Source of the DNA: Rossellomorea aquimaris
GTDB taxonomy: Bacteria > Bacillota > Bacilli > Bacillales > Bacillaceae_B
Length of the DNA stretch: 64,000 nucleotides
Direction of reading: 5' to 3'
Assembly (NCBI RefSeq): GCF_035590735.1
Contig: NZ_CP141595.1
Coordinates: 4,375,001 to 4,439,000 of the forward strand
Shown here: positions 50,085 to 58,368 of the stretch, piece after piece
Numbering within the stretch: the first letter of the stretch is position 1
Layout of the letters: each line of letters starts with the position of its first letter
Program-made: the position numbers and the translations under genes
Notes under the pieces: generated by a model
The model's input: only the letters and a program-made list of their open reading frames with translations
Databases searched by the model: none
What the model was told of the DNA's origin: nothing

Positions 50085-50111
50085 AAAAAAACAGCCAATG
50101 ATGGCTGCCCT
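50085..50111 (-). terminator. Terminator of the 34-residue gene
   Basis: Minus strand GCAGCCATCATTGGCTGTTT: CAGCCA-tca-TTGGCTG with seven T. Confidence 0.85.
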
Positions 50112-50112
50112 C

Positions 50113-50217
50113 TTAATACGTCATGGATTTCTTATGTCTTCTTTTGTTTCGATACTTCTTATAAAACGGGTAAATAATAGGTCCCCATTTGATCAGTCTT
50201 CCAATTAAACGTTTCAT
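50113..50217 (-). CDS. Small basic protein, 34 residues
   Basis: Frame from ATG 50217 behind a full AAAGGAGGT. Sequence MKRLIGRLIKWGPIIYPFYK followed by a strongly basic tail (KYRNKRRHKK). An amphipathic or membrane-binding helix with a positive end. Strong ribosome binding site and dedicated terminator argue that it is real; no known function. Confidence 0.65.
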   Translation of the reverse strand: MKRLIGRLIKWGPIIYPFYKKYRNKRRHKKSMTY

Positions 50218-50429
50218 GCAGGTAACCTCCTTTGTTATAGATTGTTTACCCGTTTTTCAAAAGGTAAAAACCCCTTTTTGAAAACATGAACCTTTATCTA
50301 ATTACTTCTCCCGGGAAATAATGTGGGGGGAATAAACAGTCATACAAGCTATACTCTGTCTGCTAATTCCCCTTAGGAAAAGCATTCATACTGAAACCAC
50401 CCCAGCGTGCCATAAACTATTCTAGATGC

Positions 50430-50466
50430 AAAAAAGCAAATGACGGTTAAGCCATTTGCTTTTTTC
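50430..50466. terminator. Terminator of the gas vesicle operon
   Basis: AAAAAAGCAAATG pairs with CATTTGCTTTTTT just past gvpU; symmetrical. Confidence 0.92.
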
Positions 50467-50471
50467 ACCTA

Positions 50472-50873
50472 TTACTTACTACTCTTCGATTCTGAAATCT
50501 TCCCTAAGAAAAATCCGTCTACCTCACTTAATTTACCACGCCACATAATTTTCCCTTTTGAAGGGGTTGGCTTGCTGTCACCACAGTATACCTTTGTGTT
50601 CTTCAAGTGAATAAAATGGGCTTCAGCGCTTTGGTTATCATCAATGGCCTCCCCGGCCTTTGCAAGCTCCTCACTCAGCTTCTGAGCCACTTCACTGCCA
50701 TCCTCAAAGGTTTCACTTAATGAGTCGAAGTATTCCTTTGCGGAAACGAGTGTACCTGTTATGACCGCTCCATTGACGTTTAACGTAATGTCTAATGAAA
50801 AGTCATGCTTGTTTGTTGCTTGTACAAAAAATTCTAAGATGCTATCCTTCCCTGTACCTGATTCTAAACTCAT
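50472..50873 (-). CDS. gvpU: Gas vesicle protein GvpU
   Basis: 133 residues from ATG 50873 (AAGGAGATG 8 bases upstream; the frame opens at GTG 50879). Matches the Bacillus-specific GvpU: DSILEFFVQATNKHDFSLDI, LNVNGAVITGTLVSAKEYF, FIHLKNTKVYCGDSKPTPSK, GKIMWRGKLSEVDGFFLG. Last gene of the operon. In B. megaterium GvpU affects clustering of gas vesicles and is not required for their formation. Confidence 0.92.
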   Translation of the reverse strand: MSLESGTGKDSILEFFVQATNKHDFSLDITLNVNGAVITGTLVSAKEYFDSLSETFEDGSEVAQKLSEELAKAGEAIDDNQSAEAHFIHLKNTKVYCGDSKPTPSKGKIMWRGKLSEVDGFFLGKISESKSSK

Positions 50874-50892
50874 TTTCACATCTCCTTTTTCG

Positions 50893-51708
50893 TTAAGCTA
50901 CTGTATCATCTTCGGTAGAGAGTGTTGTGTCGTCTTCGTCTTGATCTTCATCTTTTTCATCATCTTTTTTAGCAGCTTTTTTACTTTTAGCAGAAGACTT
51001 GCGGGTAGAACGCTTCTTACCCTTTGAACCTGACTTACCGTTTGATTTCTTCTTGCCTGAGGCTTCTTCCTCATCATCGCTTTCATCTTCATCTTCTTCG
51101 TTTTCATCTTCATTAGTGTCTTCGTCTTCTTCATCGTCACTTTCTTCATCTGTCGCTTCTTCTTTAGACTTTTTAGAAGCTTTCTTCCTAGAAGAGGTTT
51201 CTTCTTCATCCTCGTCCTCATCTTCATCGCTTTCATCTTCACGAGTCGCAGCAATTTGATTCATTTTCTCTTCTAATTGCTGCAAACGGTTCTGAAGTTC
51301 TTCATTTTCTTGTTTAAGGGCCTCATAGTCCTGGTTCGACTCTTCTTCAGAGCTGTTCGTTTCAGTTGAATTTACGGCCGTTTCCGTGTCTTCAGATGCT
51401 TCCTCATCTTTATCACGCTTAAACAGGTTGGCTGTTGATGATTTTAGTGACACAGCAGCTTTTCTGGATCTTTCTTTTGCTGATTTTCCGAAGTCCAGGC
51501 TTTTGCTTTTTAATTTCTCTTGATCAATACGATCTAAAAGTTTTTTTCCATTTTCAGGTGTTGCCAGATATCCTACAGTTGCTCCTAACAGACTTCCAGC
51601 TACGGTTCTCTTAATAGGGCCACTTCTTCTAGTTTTGTTCTCGTTTGTTGAATTCTTTTCTTGTCCTTGATTCTCAACTGTAGTGTTTTGCGTATTTTTT
51701 TTTGCCAT
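50893..51708 (-). CDS. gvpT: Gas vesicle protein GvpT
   Basis: 271 residues from ATG 51708 (GGAGG upstream; the frame extends 5 codons more). N-terminus has a YtxH-like segment (AGSLLGATVGYLATPENGKK). A coiled coil (~113-140, EALKQENEELQNRLQQLEEK) is followed by a very acidic Asp/Glu/Ser tract with basic Lys/Ser blocks (~145-265). Bacillus-specific accessory gas vesicle protein; charged low-complexity tail may bind vesicles or other Gvp proteins. Role unknown. Confidence 0.88.
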   Translation of the reverse strand: MAKKNTQNTTVENQGQEKNSTNENKTRRSGPIKRTVAGSLLGATVGYLATPENGKKLLDRIDQEKLKSKSLDFGKSAKERSRKAAVSLKSSTANLFKRDKDEEASEDTETAVNSTETNSSEEESNQDYEALKQENEELQNRLQQLEEKMNQIAATREDESDEDEDEDEEETSSRKKASKKSKEEATDEESDDEEDEDTNEDENEEDEDESDDEEEASGKKKSNGKSGSKGKKRSTRKSSAKSKKAAKKDDEKDEDQDEDDTTLSTEDDTVA

Positions 51709-51723
51709 CGGTAAAACCTCCAT

Positions 51724-52053
51724 TTAGTTTGTTTCCGCCTGGTTAAGACGGTTCGTATCCAGTTTCTTTTCAAGCGATTCCAATCGTTCCTGTAATTTCT
51801 TATTTTCCTCTTCAAGTGCTTTCGTGTTGTTATCTGCGGCTTTTGAACTTAAATAGGGGTCATTTTCCCACCAGTCCATGCCAATTTCTTTCGCTTTATC
51901 TACAGAAGCAACGATTAAGCGGATTTTAATCGTAAGCAACTCGACATCGGCAATTCCCACCGTAATATCTCCTGCTACGACAACGCCTTTATCTAATATC
52001 TTTTCTAATACATCCACAATTGTGTTGGATTGTACCGGATGCTCCATACCCAT
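51724..52053 (-). CDS. gvpJ: Gas vesicle protein GvpJ
   Basis: 109 residues. GvpA-family core (DVLEKILDKGVVVAGDITVG, then IADVELLTIKIRLIVASVDK) at residues ~10-55, then a coiled-coil tail (ALEEENKKLQERLESLEKKL) not present in GvpA. GvpJ is a minor wall-related nucleation component. ATG behind AGGGAGGT. Confidence 0.93.
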   Translation of the reverse strand: MGMEHPVQSNTIVDVLEKILDKGVVVAGDITVGIADVELLTIKIRLIVASVDKAKEIGMDWWENDPYLSSKAADNNTKALEEENKKLQERLESLEKKLDTNRLNQAETN

Positions 52054-52075
52054 CGTGTAACCTCCCTAACCGGAA

Positions 52076-52360
52076 TTACATTAAGCTCCCTAAAGGGCCA
52101 AGATCTATATTCAAGTCTTCTGCATCAAGACCAAATACCTCTTTTAACTCTTCCATTTTTTCTTCCAAGTTCATAAGGGCAATGCCCAGATTCTCCACTT
52201 GTTCATCCGTTAAAGTACCGCCTTCAACACGCCGCATGGCATGTCTTTCGACGATTTGCCTTAATAGTTCTACAACGGTCAATACAAGTTGCGCTAAGCC
52301 TTGTTCTGCTTTTTCCGGGTCGAAATTAATTCGCCCATTTGTCCCGCTGGCCTGTTGCAT
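52076..52360 (-). CDS. gvpK: Gas vesicle protein GvpK
   Basis: 94 residues. GvpK family: INFDPEKAEQGLAQLVLTVV, ELLRQIVERHAMRRVEGGTL, NLGIALMNLEEKMEELKEVF. Needed for vesicle formation; exact role unknown. It overlaps the 3' end of gvpS by 35 bases, showing tight coupling. Confidence 0.93.
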   Translation of the reverse strand: MQQASGTNGRINFDPEKAEQGLAQLVLTVVELLRQIVERHAMRRVEGGTLTDEQVENLGIALMNLEEKMEELKEVFGLDAEDLNIDLGPLGSLM

Positions 52361-52610
52361 GAATCAATCCCTCCCTTTCTTTATCGAATTGATCGGACGT
52401 TACCGTTTTACGCGTTCCTTGCTTGTGTTGTACCAATGTCTCTACTGAAGAAATCAGCACTCGCAAATCTAAATACACGAGGTCGACGCCTGCAATGGAT
52501 ATAATTAAATCTCCCTTTATCGCCACACCTTTATCGAGAATGACATCTAATATATCTATAAGTGCAATATCTTTGTTCTCAATCGATTCCCTTACTGTCA
52601 TATTTCTCAT
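52326..52610 (-). CDS. gvpS: Gas vesicle protein GvpS
   Basis: 94 residues. GvpA/J/S family core: IALIDILDVILDKGVAIKGD, LIISIAGVDLVYLDLRVLIS. The C-terminal ~30 residues are basic and polar. Bacillus-type minor GvpA paralogue needed for assembly in B. megaterium-type clusters. It starts 14 bases after gvpL. Confidence 0.92.
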   Translation of the reverse strand: MRNMTVRESIENKDIALIDILDVILDKGVAIKGDLIISIAGVDLVYLDLRVLISSVETLVQHKQGTRKTVTSDQFDKEREGLIHATGQRDKWAN

Positions 52611-52624
52611 ACCTTATTTTGTGA

Positions 52625-53431
52625 TTAAGAAAAACTAGAAAAATGATAAGGTGGCCAAGGGCCGGATGCTTCAATTTTCCAACCGGCGTGTCCCAGTTCT
52701 TCTTCGTATTGCTTAATTTCCTCTACAAATTCATCAACATTGGATACCGGAAGGAGAAATACACTGTTCCAAGCCATATTTTCTTGTCTGCCTGTTACAT
52801 CCTTACTCCAATTTTTTTTGATGTTTCCATGGAGGGAATGTTCTTTCAGCTTTTCATGAACCTCTTCACAGAGTCGATTCTTTTCGTTTTCAAGTTCACG
52901 GTCAATCAGCTGATCAATTTTTTTCTTTTCAAAGAACTGCCTGCCCTTTGGTAATTCACTGATTTCTTTTCTTTTGGCTTCGATAGAAGGGTTGCTTTCA
53001 CTTACTTGTTTCTTCAGCAGCTTATCGTCACAGTAGATTTTGACGTTCCACTCTTCATTGCCATCCAGCTGTGTAAAGGTCGTTTCCAGTTTGTTTCGAT
53101 TTCCTTCTATTGTGGACTTAAGGCTATCCTCGTTCTTGTACAATGTACAGAACTTCAAGGGAATGATGGTATACATCTTTGAAACCATCAGTACGGTTTC
53201 GTGATGATGAAACGCCTTTTCCTGAAGCCAGTCCATGTCGTTATCGACTTTATCCTTAATGGTTTCTTCTGAATATTCATTCGGAGGCAGATCACAGACA
53301 ATCGCTGTCACTTCACCGATTTCAATCGTATATAGTTCACCTTCTCCATCGAATCCTTTCATGGAGGGCAGGCTTTTTTTATTTGCTTCTTTTGTCGGGA
53401 TTAAGCCGTATAAATAAAGTAAATCGCTCAT
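52625..53431 (-). CDS. gvpL: Gas vesicle protein GvpL
   Basis: 268 residues of the GvpL/GvpF family: LLYLYGLIPTKEANKKSLPS at the N-terminus, FHHHETVLMVSKMYTIIPLK (the family's HE-x-V-x9-PL-F region), and the C-terminal SGPWPPYHFS. Two-domain accessory protein thought to act as a chaperone for GvpA. It starts 10 bases after gvpG. Confidence 0.93.
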   Translation of the reverse strand: MSDLLYLYGLIPTKEANKKSLPSMKGFDGEGELYTIEIGEVTAIVCDLPPNEYSEETIKDKVDNDMDWLQEKAFHHHETVLMVSKMYTIIPLKFCTLYKNEDSLKSTIEGNRNKLETTFTQLDGNEEWNVKIYCDDKLLKKQVSESNPSIEAKRKEISELPKGRQFFEKKKIDQLIDRELENEKNRLCEEVHEKLKEHSLHGNIKKNWSKDVTGRQENMAWNSVFLLPVSNVDEFVEEIKQYEEELGHAGWKIEASGPWPPYHFSSFS

Positions 53432-53441
53432 CTGATCACCC

Positions 53442-53696
53442 TTATTTCTTTTTCGTTAATTCTTCCCATTGCTCCATTTCCATTTGTTTCGCAATTTCAT
53501 ATCTTGTCAGCAGCTCATCTTCTTTTTCCTGGAATGCTTCCTCAGGAATTTCACCTAATTCATACATCATTTGAAGCTGAATCAATTTTTGTTGAATGGT
53601 AGGAAGGTCGTATAATTCTTTGTCTGCTTCTTCTTTAATCTTTTCGCCGACTTTAATGACTAAATTAATTGGTGCACTCACCAATTTATGAATCAT
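53442..53696 (-). CDS. gvpG: Gas vesicle protein GvpG
   Basis: 84 residues, highly helical (APINLVIKVGEKIKEEADKE; MYELGEIPEEAFQEKEDELL). It matches the GvpG family, small assembly helpers found between gvpF and gvpL. ATG overlaps the gvpF stop (TGATG). Confidence 0.92.
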   Translation of the reverse strand: MIHKLVSAPINLVIKVGEKIKEEADKELYDLPTIQQKLIQLQMMYELGEIPEEAFQEKEDELLTRYEIAKQMEMEQWEELTKKK

Positions 53697-54463
53697 CAGC
53701 CTTCCTCAACCTTCAAGCGTATGTTGACAAAATTGTAAGCCGGCCAAGGTCCGGTGTAGTTAAATTCGACCTTATCCTTCCATTTTTCATGGGCTTCGTT
53801 CACTTTTTGATCGAACACTTCTTCCTGGTCTCGATCAATTAAGAAAGAGGCGTTGAGAAGCATTTTCTCACTTGAAGGGTCATTTGCCTTGGCTGACACT
53901 GCTGTTTCCTCAAGGGGAGCATAGACTTCCTGCTTAATCTCACTTTGCAGGGAAGCAAATAGCTTTTGAGCCATTCCTCCAAGCTGAATGCGGTCATAAT
54001 ACGCGGCAGATTCAGATTTCCCTTTAACGGCTGATGCCATTTTTTCTACCTGTGGGTTTTCTTTGACCATCGCTTCCAGCCATTCCTTTTTACCGATAAC
54101 TTTTAAGCCCAGCTCGATCTTCCCTTTAATTGCCGGGAAAAGGGTTTCGAACTGAGGATAAAGGTTTTCTAGAAGAGCTTGCACATCGTCTCTAGATTTA
54201 AAGACATTCCCGAAGCTAATCGGGATAACCGTATCCTTCTGATCCATCACCCGTGATACGGCACCTTGGTGCATCAGTAAATTCTGCTTCTTAGGATGGT
54301 AGATTTTCATCGGTACTTCTGCTGCTACCATAGCGGCGTCCTTATATCTGATCGTGAACGTCCCGCGTTCCTCCCCTTCTATATCAATGGAACCAAATTG
54401 ATCGTCTTCTTCTGTTTGAATGGCACAAAATATATAAATTCCCATTTCTTCCTGACTCATCAT
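53696..54463 (-). CDS. gvpF: Gas vesicle protein GvpF
   Basis: 255 residues, GvpL/GvpF family: MGIYIFCAIQTEEDDQFGSI at the start, DTVIPISFGNVFKSRDDVQ, and C-terminal YTGPWPAYNFVNIRLKVE. GvpF binds GvpA and helps nucleate vesicles in other organisms. AGGAGAG precedes ATG 54463. Confidence 0.93.
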   Translation of the reverse strand: MMSQEEMGIYIFCAIQTEEDDQFGSIDIEGEERGTFTIRYKDAAMVAAEVPMKIYHPKKQNLLMHQGAVSRVMDQKDTVIPISFGNVFKSRDDVQALLENLYPQFETLFPAIKGKIELGLKVIGKKEWLEAMVKENPQVEKMASAVKGKSESAAYYDRIQLGGMAQKLFASLQSEIKQEVYAPLEETAVSAKANDPSSEKMLLNASFLIDRDQEEVFDQKVNEAHEKWKDKVEFNYTGPWPAYNFVNIRLKVEEG

Positions 54464-54474
54464 GAAACTCTCCT

Positions 54475-55398
54475 TTATTCCTCAGATATCTTCATACGTT
54501 TGCATGCATCTATAATCAATTGTTCTGCTTTTTCATGTGGGTTTTCTCCGTCGATACATCGACTTACACTGTGTGCTGCTATATCAATACATAGACGTTG
54601 AAAATCTGAATCGTTACCGTCTATGGGAATGTCTGATTCAATGGCGAGCCTTGCGATCATTAAGGAAGCACGCAAGCTCGGTCCGTTCATTTCGTTGGTA
54701 CATTGATCGCGTAATGTAGAGACAAGTGTTGTAATCGCTCTTGCTTCACTCATAACCAAGTTTGCTTTTTCCGATACAATTTTTGCCTCTTGTTCTGCTC
54801 CCTTGTAATCTACGTTGATGGTGATTAACCGATCCAGGAGAGCATCCTGTGTTTGATAAACCCCTGCATATTCTGCAGGATTACTAGTAAATATGATTGC
54901 AAATTCCGGGTGTACGCGAATAAAAGGTTCCGTTAACTTCGATCCATATAGAGGAATGATTCCTTCTTCTAAAATGGATAGAAAGATATTATTCGTTGTC
55001 GGCTGTGACCTTGTAAATTCATCGTATACAAGGGTATAGCCATTCTTTACTGCTTCCAGTAAACGTCCATCTCTCCATGTCTCGGTGACACTTTCATCCT
55101 TTTTGTAAACAGATCGAACATATTGATCGACCACTTTTTTACTCGTATAACCTGTAAAATCACCGATTAAGTCTTTATTATTTAGTTCATGATTTCCGTG
55201 CATGAGCATCACCGGTCTTTTTCTCTTCTTCGCCAGCGCGAGGGCAAGAGACGTTTTGCCGGCTCCGGAAGGACCTGTAAAATGTACAGGATATCCAGCT
55301 TTAAGGTATTGCAATGAGCGCGAAAGCAATTCTTTCGTTTCATCATCCTGTATTAATGCCCTGCTATCCTTTTTGATCCTTTTTGTTAAGACCGTCAC
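54475..55398 (-). CDS. gvpN: Gas vesicle ATPase GvpN
   Basis: 307 residues, AAA+ ATPase of the MoxR/NorQ type: Walker A GPSGAGKTSLALAL, Walker B YTLVYDEFTRSQP, sensor IIFTSNPAEYAG, and arginine QDALLDRLITIN. Drives vesicle growth, probably by remodelling the GvpA/GvpC shell. GTG start behind AGGAGGG. Confidence 0.95.
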   Translation of the reverse strand: MTVLTKRIKKDSRALIQDDETKELLSRSLQYLKAGYPVHFTGPSGAGKTSLALALAKKRKRPVMLMHGNHELNNKDLIGDFTGYTSKKVVDQYVRSVYKKDESVTETWRDGRLLEAVKNGYTLVYDEFTRSQPTTNNIFLSILEEGIIPLYGSKLTEPFIRVHPEFAIIFTSNPAEYAGVYQTQDALLDRLITINVDYKGAEQEAKIVSEKANLVMSEARAITTLVSTLRDQCTNEMNGPSLRASLMIARLAIESDIPIDGNDSDFQRLCIDIAAHSVSRCIDGENPHEKAEQLIIDACKRMKISEE

Positions 55399-55426
55399 TT
55401 ACAATTCCCTCCTACTCGCTCATCCA

Positions 55427-55693
55427 CTACATTTCCTGTCCGATGGCACTTCTGTAACGAATATCCCGTCGTTTAAATGATGTGACTTCCTTTTCTTTAT
55501 TAAGAAGGACATCATATGTTCCAAGCATTTCGTCTTTAGCATATTTCTTCATATATTCTTTTTCTTCAATTACCTCGACCTGAAGCTTCCAACCTTCATC
55601 TTCTGTCAATTCCACCGACGTAATTTTGTGAACTGGAGCTACATGTTCATTGAAGAAGTCCGTCACATTATTCATGATTTCTTTGATTACCAT
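55427..55693 (-). CDS. gvpR: Gas vesicle protein GvpR (GvpO-like)
   Basis: 88 residues: FFNEHVAPVHKITSVELTED, GWKLQVEVIEEKEYMKKYAK, VLLNKEKEVTSFKRRDIRYR. This fits the GvpO/GvpR family. In B. megaterium-type clusters gvpR lies between gvpB and gvpN exactly as here. Function unresolved; GvpO acts in regulation or assembly elsewhere. Confidence 0.9.
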   Translation of the reverse strand: MVIKEIMNNVTDFFNEHVAPVHKITSVELTEDEGWKLQVEVIEEKEYMKKYAKDEMLGTYDVLLNKEKEVTSFKRRDIRYRSAIGQEM

Positions 55694-55778
55694 AGTCGCC
55701 TCCTACTGTAGATGAAGGGGGAGGGTGCCAATAATGGCCCCCTTCAATCACATTCTCATTCTTTTGCTGCCACTCCAT

Positions 55779-56039
55779 TTAAATGCTGAACTGGGAGCTT
55801 CTTTCATTCTGCTGAGTAGCAAGACCGTTTTCTTCGACATCATCTCGTAGTAGGCCGACTGCTTCTGCATAACGCAACCATGTATCTACGCTGGCAATGA
55901 CGACCCTTGCTTCAACCGTTAAAATTTCAATTCCAACGACAGATACTCTTGCAAATGCATCAATGACAATGCCTTTGTCAAGAATACGGTCAATTACTTC
56001 TGCTAAACTTGAACTATTATTACTCTTTTGAATAGCCAA
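55779..56039 (-). CDS. gvpB: Gas vesicle structural protein GvpB (second GvpA)
   Basis: 86 residues; TTG start behind AAGGAG. Nearly identical to the product at 57113-57373 (SNNSSSLAEVIDRILDKGIV; ARVSVVGIEILTVEARVVIA; SVDTWLRYAEAVGLL). Forms the ribbed shell wall of gas vesicles. The hydrophobic face and the beta-hairpin turn are intact. Confidence 0.95.
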   Translation of the reverse strand: MAIQKSNNSSSLAEVIDRILDKGIVIDAFARVSVVGIEILTVEARVVIASVDTWLRYAEAVGLLRDDVEENGLATQQNERSSQFSI

Positions 56040-56060
56040 TTGTTATTCTCCTTCCGGTGT

Positions 56061-56534
56061 TTAAGAACAGATGGTCTTAATGTCTTTTGAAGATTTAATG
56101 TTTTCTGAACTTTTAATTTCAGTAGAACTCTTAATGTTAAAGGAGCTCTTGATGTCACTTGCTCCTTTAATATTTCCAACACCATTAATTTTTGTTTGTT
56201 TATCATTTGATGAAGAGATTTTCTTTTGAAATTCTTCTCCTGCTTCTTTTGCATTGCCTAACTTTTCCCGAACGGAAAGCAGGACATCCTGTACTTTTTC
56301 CTTTGCTTCTTCAGCTTTGGTATGAACATTAGCCGCATTTTTCTCTTTTGCCTTCTCTAATTTCTCGGATGCTTCGCCTGCTTTTGATTGGATACCGCCT
56401 TCAACACTGTTCACAAATGTTTCTTTCGCTTTCTCTTTCATCGTATCTTTCACTTTGTCTTTCACGGGCTCCGGAGCGTGATCGTATGCTTTTTTAGCCA
56501 ACTTGCCAACTGCTTTTTTCACCGGCTTACTCAT
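56061..56534 (-). CDS. gvpQ: Gas vesicle protein GvpQ
   Basis: 157 residues, Lys/Glu/Ala-rich, with a long helical coiled-coil region (EKLEKAKEKNAANVHTKAEE) and a C-terminal array of short repeats (IKSS, SDIKSSFNIKSSTEIKSSEN, IKSSKDIKT). GvpQ is a Bacillus-specific accessory protein of unknown role. ATG behind AAAGGGGG. Confidence 0.9.
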   Translation of the reverse strand: MSKPVKKAVGKLAKKAYDHAPEPVKDKVKDTMKEKAKETFVNSVEGGIQSKAGEASEKLEKAKEKNAANVHTKAEEAKEKVQDVLLSVREKLGNAKEAGEEFQKKISSSNDKQTKINGVGNIKGASDIKSSFNIKSSTEIKSSENIKSSKDIKTICS

Positions 56535-56570
56535 GTAATGCCCCCTTTAGGGATTTGAGAGGCTGAATCA

Positions 56571-57062
56571 TTATTTCTTGGATTCCACCAGGCTGTTAAG
56601 CATCTCTTCGATTCGTTCTAATCGTTCATTCAAATTCTTGTTTTCTTCTTTGATTTCTTCTAGTTCTTCTGATTGATTGGAAGAATTCTCGCTACTATCT
56701 TCCTTAGCATCATTGTTTTCCGATACCTCTTCTTTTTTCTTCTTTGGTGCAAGCCTGCCACCTTCCAGCTTACTCATATATCCGGTAGCGGATTGTCTTA
56801 AGGTAATAATGGCTTGCTCTGTCAGGAATTCCTGTGCTGATCTTCGCAGTTCTTTACTTGCGGCTTTCATCACTTCAGATTTTCCTAAACTGTCTACTAC
56901 TTTCTTACCTGTACCTGGATTTGAAAGTAACCCGATTCCGGCTCCGACTACTCCACCGATAATCGCATAATTCATGGATTGTCTATTTTCAGATGTTTGC
57001 TCTTCGTTTTCTTCCGTGTTTTTCGTTTCTTCTACTTGTTGACTGCTTTTTGTTTCCGCCAT
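56571..57062 (-). CDS. gvpP: Gas vesicle protein GvpP
   Basis: 163 residues from ATG 57062 (AGAGG upstream; ATG 57068 also possible). An acidic polar start, a glycine-rich YtxH-like segment (AIIGGVVGAGIGLLSNPGTGK), basic middle, and coiled-coil end (LEEIKEENKNLNERLERIEE). Bacillus-specific accessory protein; role unknown. Confidence 0.9.
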   Translation of the reverse strand: MAETKSSQQVEETKNTEENEEQTSENRQSMNYAIIGGVVGAGIGLLSNPGTGKKVVDSLGKSEVMKAASKELRRSAQEFLTEQAIITLRQSATGYMSKLEGGRLAPKKKKEEVSENNDAKEDSSENSSNQSEELEEIKEENKNLNERLERIEEMLNSLVESKK

Positions 57063-57112
57063 ATCCATCCTCTTTTCTACTAAAATAGTAAAACTATATT
57101 TTATTTACTTGT

Positions 57113-57373
57113 TTAAATGCTAAACGCTGTTCCTCTTTCATTTTCCTGCTTCGCTAAACCTTCTTCTTGAACTTCGTCTCTCAAGAGCCCAACCGCCTCT
57201 GCATATCGTAACCAAGTATCTACACTTGCAATGACGACTCGCGCTTCTATTGTAAGAATTTCTATTCCCACTAAGGAAACTCTGGCAAATGCATCAATGA
57301 CTATTCCTTTATCCAGGATTCTATCAATTACTTCTGCGAGACTTGAGCTATCGTTACTTTTTTGAATACTCAT
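57113..57373 (-). CDS. gvpA: Gas vesicle major structural protein GvpA
   Basis: 86 residues from ATG 57373 (AGGAGAG upstream; the frame extends 10 codons further). GvpA core: SSSLAEVIDRILDKGIVIDA, RVSLVGIEILTIEARVVIAS, VDTWLRYAEAVGLL. It polymerises into the gas-permeable shell. First gene of the 14-gene operon; a near copy (gvpB) lies 1.1 kb downstream. The gap 57374-57712 upstream carries the operon's promoter. Confidence 0.95.
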   Translation of the reverse strand: MSIQKSNDSSSLAEVIDRILDKGIVIDAFARVSLVGIEILTIEARVVIASVDTWLRYAEAVGLLRDEVQEEGLAKQENERGTAFSI

Positions 57374-57443
57374 CGAATCTCTCCTCTTAATTGGTGTAGC
57401 CAATGACCTGTGTGCAAATTTTATATTCTGTTTAATCGGTGTT

Positions 57444-57469
57444 TACCTCGATTTGTACCTACCGTAAAC
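57444..57469 (-). promoter_or_regulatory. Possible promoter of the gas vesicle operon
   Basis: On the minus strand GTTTAC, 14-base spacer, GAGGTA, loosely like a sigma-B promoter; TATAAA (57420-57425) could be a sigma-A -10. Neither is strong. The rest of 57374-57712 shows no gene. Confidence 0.3.
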
Positions 57470-57712
57470 TAGGTCATGGGAATCATTTGAAAGAAACTTC
57501 CATTTTTATACATGTTTTAGTGCGTTTTTTTCACCTTGTAACATTTCTCTCTTACAGTTATATGGCTTGTAAGGTTTTGGGGAGGAAAAATAATTCAAAT
57601 AATACAAATTGATTACAGTTTCCAAAGGAGAAATCGAGTTGATTTTAAAGGAAGAATGTGATTTTCATTGGGGTGGAAGGGAGTAAATGATTTTCATGAA
57701 AAACCTTTGCAA

Positions 57713-57757
57713 AATAAAAACCAGAAGCATTATGCTTTTCAGCTTTGCTTCTGGTTC
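57713..57757. terminator. Terminator separating parR from gvpA
   Basis: AACCAGAAGC pairs with GCTTCTGGTT; T-rich on the minus-strand side (TTTTTATTTT). It makes parMR a transcription unit separate from gvpA. Confidence 0.88.
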
Positions 57758-57762
57758 TTTTC

Positions 57763-58359
57763 CTATTTATTCATTTGGGAAAGAAAATCGCCTAAGAGAT
57801 CTTCCATCGTTTCTTCTTTAGGTTCTTCTTCAACGGTTTCCTTGGGCTTCATGGCACTGTCCCAGTCAAAGTTGTCCAATTCTTCATCAGTAGAGTACGA
57901 ACGCTCATCTATTACATCTTCTTCCGGTGCATCATCCATCACTTGATCCAGGGACCACTCTCTTGATGAATCGTGACTTGCTGCGGATTCTTCCTGAAGG
58001 TAGAGCGCTTCATCAATATCCAACGAATTGCTGCTTAAGGAAGCCAGAAGGGAGGCTGTACGAACCGGATTTGAAAGCAGTTGGTACACGATACTCCCCA
58101 GCAGCGCTTCTGAGTGTTCATGTTTCAACCAGTCACGCTGGGACTTATCCAATCCCTTCGGAAGGGGGATCGTAATGGCTTCTCTCTGTTTGGATATCGT
58201 ATCATTTACTCCATTTAATACAAGCTCTGCAATTTTACTGGAGAAATTTCGTTTTTCCGTTTCCTTAAGCTTTTGTAAATGCTTTAATACATGATCAGGT
58301 GTATCAGAAGGAATTCGAAACGTAATCGGTTGTCCCCTCGACATCCCTTTTCCATTCAT
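57763..58359 (-). CDS. parR: ParR-like centromere-binding adaptor
   Basis: 198 residues. N-terminal ribbon-helix-helix as in ParR of actin-type partition systems: ITFRIPSDTPDHVLKHLQKL, KETEKRNFSSKIAELVLNGV at ~12-50. A second helical domain (~70-115) and a long acidic tail (~120-198, EEDVIDERSYSTDEELDNFD; EEEPKEETMEDLLGDFLSQM), the likely contact with the ParM filament. It starts 9 bases after parM. Together with the GTNTAC array it makes a complete type II partition locus, here beside gas vesicle genes. Confidence 0.8.
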   Translation of the reverse strand: MNGKGMSRGQPITFRIPSDTPDHVLKHLQKLKETEKRNFSSKIAELVLNGVNDTISKQREAITIPLPKGLDKSQRDWLKHEHSEALLGSIVYQLLSNPVRTASLLASLSSNSLDIDEALYLQEESAASHDSSREWSLDQVMDDAPEEDVIDERSYSTDEELDNFDWDSAMKPKETVEEEPKEETMEDLLGDFLSQMNK

Positions 58360-58368
58360 ACCATCACC

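Noticed and set aside
50898..51254. Very Lys/Met-rich minus-strand frame overlapping gvpT
   Set aside because: Alternative frame of the gvpT repeat tract; composition is a by-product of GAAGAT repeats.
50999..51259. Plus-strand frame rich in serine
   Set aside because: Antisense shadow of the Glu/Asp-rich tail of gvpT; no ribosome binding site.
58028..58294. Plus-strand frame inside parR
   Set aside because: Shadow of a gene supported by homology and operon context.
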